Shown piece by piece: positions 19,201 to 23,140 of a stretch of 23,140 bases of DNA. The notes under the pieces were generated by a model, which saw only the letters and a program-made list of their open reading frames with translations, ran no database searches and was not told the origin of the DNA. Both the position numbers and the translations under genes were made by a program. Location: IMG/VR virus record IMGVR_UViG_3300030060_003646, positions 1 through 23,140 of that record. One strand, written 5' to 3'. The stretch comes from a virus. Numbering within the stretch: position 1 is the stretch's first letter; every line of letters begins with the position of its first letter.

Positions 19201-22200
19201 TAAAGTTTTGTCCAGAAAGAGTTGATACTCCAATATTTCCAAATACTGATACTTCAATGGGAGGATAATTAAATTCATGTATTCCTGAACCACCAGAAAG
19301 TAAATTTACATATTTTTTATTTTTTAAATAAAAATTAGATGCAGTAGATCCCACTCCAACAGCAGATAGTTTAAATGAACCACCATCTACAGCAGTAACA
19401 TAATAATCAGTTAAAGTTGATAGTCCAATGATAGGAGTGGACTTAGAATCATATCTTATTAATTCTCCACTTTTGTATCCATGATTGGGAATATTAATTA
19501 TATTATTAGAAGTATTAATTCCAGAAGAAGTGGTTGAAGTCAACCTATTAGTATATCCAGAACCAGAACTTCCAATACTTATAGAATTTAATACTCTTTT
19601 TTGATTAGCGCATTTTAGTTCTTGAATACCTGCTCCATAACCAGTAAGTGAGACAGTTGAGACTCCTGTAATTGCCTCTGCATACTTATTATGCAATGAA
19701 ACATTGGTTTCATCTTTTATAGAACAATAATAAGATGCATTGGTAGTTAAACCTGCTATAGCAGTTTGAGTATCTGTAATATAAGTTACAAGTTCTCCAT
19801 CTCTAAATTTATGGAATGTGGAAAATCCTATTGTATTATTAGTAAGATTGACAAACCCGCCAGTTGAAGTTGAATCAAATGTTAAAGAATGTTCTTTAAA
19901 AGTTAAATTAGGATAAGCTCTACATCCACTTCCATTTGCTCCACTTATTTTTATAGTGGGAGTGTTAATATAATCAAATCCAGCATCTATTATATCAATT
20001 CTTTCAACAGAACCTTGAACTTCACAATAAGCAGATACTCCCACTCCAGTAGAATCTGTAATAGATAAAATAGGAGGATTTATTACATCATAATCATCAC
20101 CACCACTTGTAACTGAAATTTCTTCAATAGGTCCATAATTAATAACATCATTTGACTTATAATTAAGTATTTCAACTCCATTAACTAAAATACCAGTTTT
20201 TCCTACAGGTGTTAGTTTACTAGAAAGAGTAGAAACTGGTGGTTGAATCTTTCTTATTATTTTTTGCGATGATATTGTTTTTCCACTAAAAGGAGAAAGT
20301 TCAAACTTATTATTGCTTATGTTTCCAGAAAAAGAAACATATATCTCATTAGAAATATTAGCACTACTCTTAGAAATATTAAAAGTATTAATATCTATTT
20401 TTTTAATGAAATATTCACCAGCAACAATATCTAATTTATTATCATCACCACCAGGAACATAAATTACTCTTTCTCCAGTTAATAATCCATGATTTGGAAT
20501 AGTTATTTCAGAACTCTCTTCAAATGAACCAGAAAATGTAAGAGAAGTTTCTCTAATATCTAAAGCATCCTTAAAATAGCTTGGGAGAGAAGATGAAGTG
20601 ATATATACATCATGATCATCTAAATATGAGTTTTGAATATTTGTAGTATAGATATTAGCACTAGGATAATTACTTAAATTGGTTTTGGATAATAATCTCT
20701 TAATTCTATAATTAATATCAGTATTTAATTCACCAGATCCTTTAATTAAAATCTCTTTAGAACTAATAAGAGAAATAATATCACAAGCAACACTATTAAT
20801 AAGAGCGTTATCTCCTACAATAAAATTATGATCATTATCTAAATTTAATTTATAAGTAAAGTTTGAAGAGTCAACTAGTTCTATAGATTCTACGTTATAT
20901 GTGACAGAAATATTGGTAAGTAAATTATCTGTTACTGTGCTTTTAGAAATAGAACCCAATCCTTTAGGTTCTATAATACTACCAGCTTCGTTATAATAAG
21001 TAGAATTAAATTCTACATTCAAATCATCCAAAACACCAGTTACTCTAACTCTTACTACATCAGCAGTTCCTACACCAGAATATCCATAAGCATCTACATC
21101 TAATCTCAAATCTTGTGTAGGAAAAAGAGATTTATCTACTCCAGAACATCCAAAAAACTGAGTTAAAGATTTAGAATCATACTTTATAGCATTAAAAGTT
21201 CCATCTGCATAATTAGCAATTAATGTTCCAGTGGTTCCAAATCCTACAGTAGAATCTACAGATAAAACAGTAGAACCAACAGAAACAGAATCTACTAATT
21301 TAGTATTAGGGTGTATAGAAAAATCTCCACTCAACCTATCATCTTTTTTATTGTAATCTAAACTTAATCTATAATATGTTTTTTCACCTCTTACTATCTT
21401 TTCTACACCACTAATAGATCCTGTAGCTTTAGGTAATCCATAAACATTATCCTGAAATAAGTTTCTATTAACTAAATCTGAGGGATCTCCATCAAGAGAC
21501 TCTACTACAAGTTGCTTTGAAACTTTATAATTAGCATCAGAAGGAATAAAAAGAAAATCACGTGGTTTAATTACTTCAACATCTTTACCATAAAGTGCTC
21601 TGAAGAGAATTTCAAATGATTGATCAGTTCCTTTAGATGAATAAAAATCTTTTGATTGTTTAACAAATAATCTTTTATTAATATCACTAGATAATTTCCT
21701 TTCTTCAAATCCTGGTGTAATTTGAGATTTTACTTTTTTATAAAATTCTTGTAAAAATCTAATACTTAAATTATTAACTGTTGTTCCAGATGAATGAGTA
21801 GAAATTCCTGATTGAGAAAAAAGAAGTTCATCTTTTTTAGTTGGACTCTTATATGTTGTTATTCCGCTAAATCCTCTAGCACATCCAGTAAAGGAAGTTG
21901 AAGTAATTCCAGTATATGTAATAATTTCAGAATTTATTTCAATTAATCCATAACTATCAGGAAATCCAGTGGTAGATTCTACAGATATGGTATTATCAGC
22001 AATTCCTACTACAGATGAAAGAGTTGTAGACTCTATTAAATCTGCTAATTCATCAACTTTAATATATTTGTCAATATTTTGTAAAACATCTAATGTAGAT
22101 CCCTGACCTTCTAAAGCAGTATAATATTGTGCTAAAAATTCACCAGCAAGAGGAAAATCTGCTCTTACGAAATCTGGCAGTTGATTTTTTACAACTGAAC

Positions 22201-22228
22201 TAATTTTGACTCTTGTATTTTCTGGCAT
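10220..22228 (-). CDS. 7: Giant gp7-like baseplate wedge protein with repeat-built extension (4002 aa)
   Basis: Residues ~10-280 resemble the C-terminal module of T4 gp7 (1032 aa). 'LPDFVRADFPLAGEFLAQYYTAL' corresponds to T4 'MPDSYLLQDSNFEAFCEAYIQYL', and 'SKDFYSSKGTDQSFEILFRALYG' to T4 'SYDFYSTKGIEASYKFLFKVLY'. The N-terminal two thirds of T4 gp7 is absent. After residue ~280 come repeated beta modules: 'NHG...YYV' units (~575-2965), 'GxGYT' units (~705-3785), a YHYH-like domain (~1140-1320), three tandem units of about 100 residues (~2554-2898), and 'FINGxxQ' units (~3055, 3243, 3537). No signal peptide or transmembrane helix is evident. ATG 22228 lies 12 nt after gp6. The order gp6-gp7-gp8 supports the gp7 assignment. 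The extension probably decorates the baseplate periphery, which is inference. The frame is intact over 12 kb. Confidence 0.85.
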   Translation of the reverse strand: MPENTRVKISSVVKNQLPDFVRADFPLAGEFLAQYYTALEGQGSTLDVLQNIDKYIKVDELADLIESTTLSSVVGIADNTISVESTTGFPDSYGLIEINSEIITYTGITSTSFTGCARGFSGITTYKSPTKKDELLFSQSGISTHSSGTTVNNLSIRFLQEFYKKVKSQITPGFEERKLSSDINKRLFVKQSKDFYSSKGTDQSFEILFRALYGKDVEVIKPRDFLFIPSDANYKVSKQLVVESLDGDPSDLVNRNLFQDNVYGLPKATGSISGVEKIVRGEKTYYRLSLDYNKKDDRLSGDFSIHPNTKLVDSVSVGSTVLSVDSTVGFGTTGTLIANYADGTFNAIKYDSKSLTQFFGCSGVDKSLFPTQDLRLDVDAYGYSGVGTADVVRVRVTGVLDDLNVEFNSTYYNEAGSIIEPKGLGSISKSTVTDNLLTNISVTYNVESIELVDSSNFTYKLNLDNDHNFIVGDNALINSVACDIISLISSKEILIKGSGELNTDINYRIKRLLSKTNLSNYPSANIYTTNIQNSYLDDHDVYITSSSLPSYFKDALDIRETSLTFSGSFEESSEITIPNHGLLTGERVIYVPGGDDNKLDIVAGEYFIKKIDINTFNISKSSANISNEIYVSFSGNISNNKFELSPFSGKTISSQKIIRKIQPPVSTLSSKLTPVGKTGILVNGVEILNYKSNDVINYGPIEEISVTSGGDDYDVINPPILSITDSTGVGVSAYCEVQGSVERIDIIDAGFDYINTPTIKISGANGSGCRAYPNLTFKEHSLTFDSTSTGGFVNLTNNTIGFSTFHKFRDGELVTYITDTQTAIAGLTTNASYYCSIKDETNVSLHNKYAEAITGVSTVSLTGYGAGIQELKCANQKRVLNSISIGSSGSGYTNRLTSTTSSGINTSNNIINIPNHGYKSGELIRYDSKSTPIIGLSTLTDYYVTAVDGGSFKLSAVGVGSTASNFYLKNKKYVNLLSGGSGIHEFNYPPIEVSVFGNIGVSTLSGQNFNASVRPVVRGSIKSVYIANGGVGYGSSDIINYNRQPTFELKNGKNAQLIPIISVEGKLTEVIVLNAGVEYNSPPNLKVGGTGQGTNIIPILKEGKIESVKIVNSGVGHTSSDAFITVTSNGSGSNFYSSPKSWTINNVERLVQNDQITTDDGIVSVGLNPEYGLQYSHLYSPRKLRQSTYIKKAIGDKEVFVPDLSLENDIEQDSITHSPIIGWSYDGCPIYGPYGYTNASGGPIKILESGYTPSISSTRPNPLTSNGNQIYSEGFFVEDYSYSDDKDLDEHNGRFCKTPEYPNGVYAYFSLINPDFRDSEGVFKNYRKPQFPYFIGNSFKHEPIEYNFDFKSNQDLVDLNKTKLVRNTSPYNFLLKDSSYDFLVDPSDIRKQQTYVESTTAGNIQSVGIITGGTGYKVNDEVVFEDAGSSGYGAKSKVTLIKGRTISNISVANTEFSNVEIIPNGGSQFVGYTTTPHNFFHRESIYLSGLSTTGVNNNSIITVGIKTGSFKLYEEVGTSAATGIITYFNLNGFARYPFIRSNDVLGIGTEKVKVLNVDNDLSRIRVIREHDSTTGTAHTATTQLQQKPRGFSFTSNSKVEKALTLNDELYFNPVESVGLGTLSGVGIGSTLVFSNPGTGISEIFIPTKAIYFKNHRLNTGDALTYSTNAGAAVSVSTDGIDGFALTQGQTVFAAKLSSDLIGISTAQVGLGSTGSFVGINSTTTVSTLFFIGVGTGIYHSFKTNRDSVLTGSLSRSMVTVSTSSTHGLVSRDQIKLNVSPGITTTVKVAYNDYNRRIVIDPRTFSSGDVSVGNDTITIARHGYKTGQKVIHTADTSSGGLSDNRIYYVFVVDTNTIKLSDNYYEVINIRPKTIDITSASAGTISPINPPIRTEKNLKIYFDLSDSSLAFINNEVSYSAFDFDLYEDPNLSNKFITSGKSDDFNVVKTGRIGIDANANLTVKNVKEIDKTLYYNLLPINEILNTTVKLQIIRDVENIIGSNSISLFHSPLTGTQNIVGLGSTTFSFICPVSPEKLEYTSSDGEFSYFTNSTRTDGPISKIVIENNGFQYRTLPGISTIITNSGKNAVLETRGYDIGKICHTVIRDIGFDYPVDRTLRPEANIPQLIKVDLLTSLDSIGISSVGKNYLESPGLVLLDGLTNKVVNDIELDYELGDTQVSILRNTKTLNNVTPKIIPISNSNGYTINNIDYDSGAKNVTITIGASFSDAADYPFEVGKKVMIEGASVGVGSTGKGFNSENYNYTLFEILATDPNIGGTLGTVRYSLSNIIGEGEIPGTFKSNISSAKIIAEEDFPIFNPSLKVDEFEKGENGVSGSKRGIIQSWNNNYGYIRISSIQDFEVGENFIGESSGTQGKITEVVLDNSLYDIGSSSLVKEGFQKNTGFLNDNLQRVFDSDYYQYFSYSLKSECEYEKWKEPVSSLNHTAGFKKFSDLVIRNEQEVGVSTVQDGTSFDVITTLSEPVSLNTVFDFDLVTEKTLEIDSSIISDEIVFKSRILQDYNESIGNRVLTIDDISGDFNNNARTDAFMSVDTFNLASVRYRKYVSFIRDKRFTKERQILLVSALHDDSGNIFLNQYGRVETNTDLGEFGGDLGSFDMDIAGDDGRLLFFPKKFKFNNYDVSNVAYNISDSVAGVGSTGLGGIVNIVSSTTTIPLGITTQHSIVSFATTYRGSKILVAYAASDSSYWEHDEITLVHDGTNVDLVEYGQLTTSNVGSASGEPGLGTYSAYIAGGRVNLDLHPTVSTASTYVANTVHVDFGNASSAGVGTTSLNTSNLDSRYTAISASGSPSATTVAQYETETFNGAYYVVCVEDTTNSHYQISEVIVVDDGTTAFITEYAINQTVTNLGDFDAAISGDNTNLTFTPIASANVQVRVFQTALRLVDDLNSITEIDLDNATIDTGFGAYTATETDVKREFELKHRQLPIFKRDFVGSATTTVSLAEDTIRLPDHYFVTGEQLSYRYTGAGTTSAIEITSQSIPGYGTTDKMPSTVYAVKVDDSTLRLATSAENALKSSPTYLDITAVGIGTSHSFTSTKQNSRCILSIDNVVQSPIVATAVTTTITADVSATTDKIKISGITSITGGDMLKIGDEIMKVDSVGLGATNVLLVTRPWMGTQSTLHTDGTLITKVDGAYNIVDSSVNFYTAPVGLTPLSTTTNEPDERDFVGISTHSTFNARSFMRSGITGSSDEPYAGNYIFDDISGNFTGLTTQFTLKSDGSDVAGFSTNNALILVNQVPQGPQRYTGGVSVAGDYTLIESVGITSIQFTGSISSVASDPNSSNVPLGGVIVSVGSTEGLGYQPLVAAGGTAVVSGLGTISSVSIGNSGSGYRTGIQTVVNVGVQTLSTGAPNIEFIGTAAISGGNIVSVAITNPGTGYTSTNPPLVVIDEPLSYSNMPLFYSSNQSGVGSEARANVVVGLGGSVIDFEITNQGYGYGETQKLTIGVGGTVGIPTAGATEFREFQLTVQETISDSFAGWTVGDFQVLDPLDSSFDSKATSFALNLNGVQQTIQSKPGSNIDVEVLLLVFINDILQVPGEGYEFKGGSFISFKEAPKSGDTCKILFYQGTGSVDVTNVDILETIKKGDEVKLYDKDISLEENKRTVTNLNSSDSLNTNPYAGPGITTNETFERSLNWSRQTKDKFIDGVAVTKDRPHYEPLIYPNTNIIQTVGVGSTVIYVSNIRTFFDSSKENYTGQTDIRIISQDSLVGASATAFVSVAGTVTSFDITNAGVGYTIAPTVSITTPIGLTTSQGARASATISGVGTVNAITVSYGGTTSGFAYTSTAAPSVLIGEPKSVASIETIENVSYSGDFGIISGISTTSVGVASTAIVFDLLLPKESLFRNAATVGSALTVSGISTGYYFTVFNSNVGASVTSLYQDGTVVGIGTSFLDNVYEVAQVSIAQTMGIGIGLTYVAQVTVSVQDYNGLTGLGYSEFFGEYSWGRIDTAPRGNARVFTSYAGNSDGLIGITTSPIVERVNPLRYVNYNT
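13535..14568 (-). repeat. Three tandem ~90-100-residue repeats inside the gp7-like protein
   Basis: The three copies run approximately 14295-14568, 13907-14212 and 13535-13807 (protein residues ~2554-2898). Each follows the same plan: a strand with 'Y/F..K.LV....D', then 'E...V.DGT....EYG', then 'LG.(F/Y).A.I.G....L...P', then a final Val-rich strand. Matching pieces are 'NQYGRVETN', 'VEYGQLTTS' and 'TEYAINQTV', and 'DLGSFDMDIAGDDGRLLFFP', 'GLGTYSAYIAGGRVNLDLHP' and 'NLGDFDAAISGDNTNLTFTP'. The copies are diverged, so this is an old protein-level duplication rather than a DNA direct repeat. Confidence 0.8.
18220..18590 (-). other. YHYH-like domain segment in the gp7-like protein
   Basis: Two stretches match the YHYH family as I know it. 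'SPIIGWSYDGCPIYGPYGY' lies at residues ~1218-1236 (family: IIG...DG.PIYGP.GY). 'LDEHNGRFCKTPEYPNGVYAYF' lies at ~1296-1317 (family: LDE.NG....T.EYP.G.YHYH), followed by 'FPYFIGNSF'. The signature His residues are replaced (YAYF instead of YHYH), so a histidine-dependent function looks unlikely and a structural role more so. Confidence 0.75.
18850..20120 (-). repeat. Cluster of 'GxGYT'-type beta repeats in the gp7-like protein
   Basis: Units of the form '(V/I).I.N.G.GY....P...(V/I)....G.GA.....V.G.V..I.I' occur one after another: 'VTSGGDDYDVINPPILSI', 'IIDAGFDYINTPTIKI', 'SIGSSGSGYTNRL', 'YIANGGVGYGSSD', 'VLNAGVEYNSPPNLKV' and 'IVNSGVGHTSSDAFI'. Further copies lie near 17990, 16035, 12205, 12065, 11890, 10995 and 10850 in the same gene, near 2190 and 2050 in the DUF4815 gene, and near 9405 in gp8. 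Regular spacing of 30-45 residues suggests an extended beta structure. Confidence 0.75.
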
Positions 22229-22240
22229 TTTACGGGAGAA

Positions 22241-23140
22241 TTAATATCCTGAAGTAGACATTGTAGAACTAGCAGGTGCTAACACTGGATTATTAGCAGC
22301 TCCTACGACATATGTATCTGAGGAGAGAAGGGATGTATTTGCACCTTCATCTTCAGTCAATCTAGCTAGATCACCAGAAAAATAACTTGAAGTAGCTGTA
22401 TAAAGAGTACCTGATGTATTTTCACCAGAACCTATGTTATCAGCAACCATATCTATAGTGCTATTATTAATATCTAATTGTAAATATAAATCTTGCAATC
22501 CAACAACATCATTGGATTTGGGACATGCTGAAATTTCTATTATTGGAATTTCTTGGACATGTTTAGATGTTGCTACTATGTTTATAGGTTTAATTAGTAT
22601 TTCACCCCTAACATAATCAACAGTACCAACATTGTTGCTAATAATTGTAGGATTACTTCTTCCCTTTAAGGTAAATAAAATCAATCTTCCAGTTTTTCTA
22701 TCAGAATTAGAAATATCACTTAAATAAACAGTATCAGCCACTCCAAAGATATTGAATCCTGATGATTTAATATTATAACCATTTACACTCTTTATATAAA
22801 AAGAATTACCAAAACATAACTCATATTCTGCATTTTGATTTAATGCAGGTTTTAAATCTCTTCTTATTTCAATCTTTGTAATATTTGAAGTTATAGAATC
22901 ATTACTATTGTCTACAACAGCTTGAAATTTACTATATTTGAATTTTGCTCCATATTTATTCATTTCAGATGAATCTGCATAAGTATTAACATTATTTAAT
23001 ACTACAGCTTTAACTGCATCTGAACTTGATGCTAAACTTGGGTTATAATATGCATTAATATGAGATTCAACATACAAATACTTCAAATCTAGTATTTCAG
23101 TTACAATTCCAGCAACAGAGTACTTTCTTAATAACTCATT
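22241..23140 (-). CDS. 6: Baseplate wedge subunit gp6 homologue, C-terminal part (runs off right edge)
   Basis: The frame is open from the window edge (first residues NELLRKYSVAGIVTEILDLKY), so the true start lies outside. An internal TTG at 23086 is not the start, because 18 in-frame sense codons precede it. At least 299 residues are present; T4 gp6 has 660. T4 gp6 forms the dimer that closes the wedge ring around the baseplate and contacts gp7. Recognisable C-terminal elements, as I remember them from cyanophage gp6, are 'YLYVESHINAYYNPS', 'DTVYLSDIS', 'NVGTVDYVRGEILIKPINI' and 'DVVGLQDLYLQLDINNSTI'. The tail is a Ser/Thr-rich stretch ending 'ASSTMSTSGY'. The gene ends 12 nt before the gp7-like gene, in T4 order. 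Identity rests on position plus remembered motifs. Confidence 0.78.
   Translation of the reverse strand, partial: NELLRKYSVAGIVTEILDLKYLYVESHINAYYNPSLASSSDAVKAVVLNNVNTYADSSEMNKYGAKFKYSKFQAVVDNSNDSITSNITKIEIRRDLKPALNQNAEYELCFGNSFYIKSVNGYNIKSSGFNIFGVADTVYLSDISNSDRKTGRLILFTLKGRSNPTIISNNVGTVDYVRGEILIKPINIVATSKHVQEIPIIEISACPKSNDVVGLQDLYLQLDINNSTIDMVADNIGSGENTSGTLYTATSSYFSGDLARLTEDEGANTSLLSSDTYVVGAANNPVLAPASSTMSTSGY

Larger units (their letters stand above)
16660..20515 (-). repeat. Family of dispersed 'NHG-x-x-(T/S)G-E...YYV...L' units in the gp7-like protein
   Basis: Repeated units share the order 'I.I.(N/R)HG...GE.(L/V).Y', a variable loop often with 'GL', 'YYV..VD...(F/I)KLS'. The clearest copies are near 20490 (ITIPNHGLLTGERVIY...EYFIKKID...FNIS), 19485 (INIPNHGYKSGELIRY...DYYVTAVD...FKLS) and 16768 (ITIARHGYKTGQKVIH...YYVFVVD...IKLS). 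Weaker copies lie near 19820 (FHKFRDGELVTY...SYYCSIKD), 17795, 17265 and 16930. One more lies outside this span near 13335 (IRLPDHYFVTGEQLSY...VYAVKVDDSTLRLA). Each unit is 45-60 residues and is probably a small beta domain. Confidence 0.75.

Noticed and set aside
23084-23086. TTG as the start of the gp6-like gene (281 residues)
   Set aside because: The frame is open for 18 further codons to the window edge with gp6-like sequence, so the gene is a 3' fragment and not a short gene starting here.
1-23140. CRISPR arrays, tRNA genes, integrase or attachment sites, insertion sequences, rho-independent terminators, frameshifted genes
   Set aside because: I looked on both strands and saw no convincing example. 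The window is almost fully covered by intact coding frames with gaps of 21 nt or less.

Overview
The window is a compact, AT-rich block of virion genes, all on the minus strand, so it is transcribed from high to low coordinates. It looks like part of the baseplate/tail module of a T4-like myovirus of the marine type that infects picocyanobacteria or SAR11/Pelagibacter. This rests on three things: T4 gene order, recognisable gp6, gp7 and gp8 sequence signatures, and a very large DUF4815-type protein followed by a small conserved protein that I remember from T4-like cyanophages. The host cannot be decided from this sequence. There is no tRNA, rRNA, CRISPR array, insertion sequence, integrase, host gene or metabolic gene.

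In transcription order (right to left) the layout is as follows. A partial baseplate wedge gp6 (22241-23140) is open at the right edge. Next comes a giant 4002-residue protein (10220-22228) whose first ~280 residues match the C-terminal module of T4 gp7 and whose remaining ~3,700 residues are a chain of beta-rich repeat modules. A 522-residue gp8 homologue (8630-10198) follows, with T4-gp8-like ends and an enlarged middle. Then comes a 2721-residue DUF4815-type tail/baseplate protein (458-8623), then a 70-residue coiled-coil protein (244-456). Last is the N-terminal 83 codons of another probable virion protein (1-251), open at the left edge. Gaps between genes are 12, 21, 6 and 1 nt, and the last pair overlaps by 8 nt, so there is almost no non-coding DNA. 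The only regulatory candidate is a T4-late-type box (CATAAATA) at the gp7/gp8 junction.

In T4, gp6, gp7 and gp8 (with gp10, gp11, gp25 and gp53) build the baseplate wedges. Here the gp6-gp7-gp8 core is kept, but gp7 and the protein after gp8 are several times larger than anything in T4. The extra mass consists of repeated small modules shared between neighbouring genes: 'GxGYT' units, 'NHG...YYV...L' units, 'FxxGExV' units, 'FINGxxQ' units, a degenerate YHYH domain, and a threefold repeat of about 100 residues. The most interesting content is this enlarged, modular baseplate. I see no defence system or non-structural system in the window.
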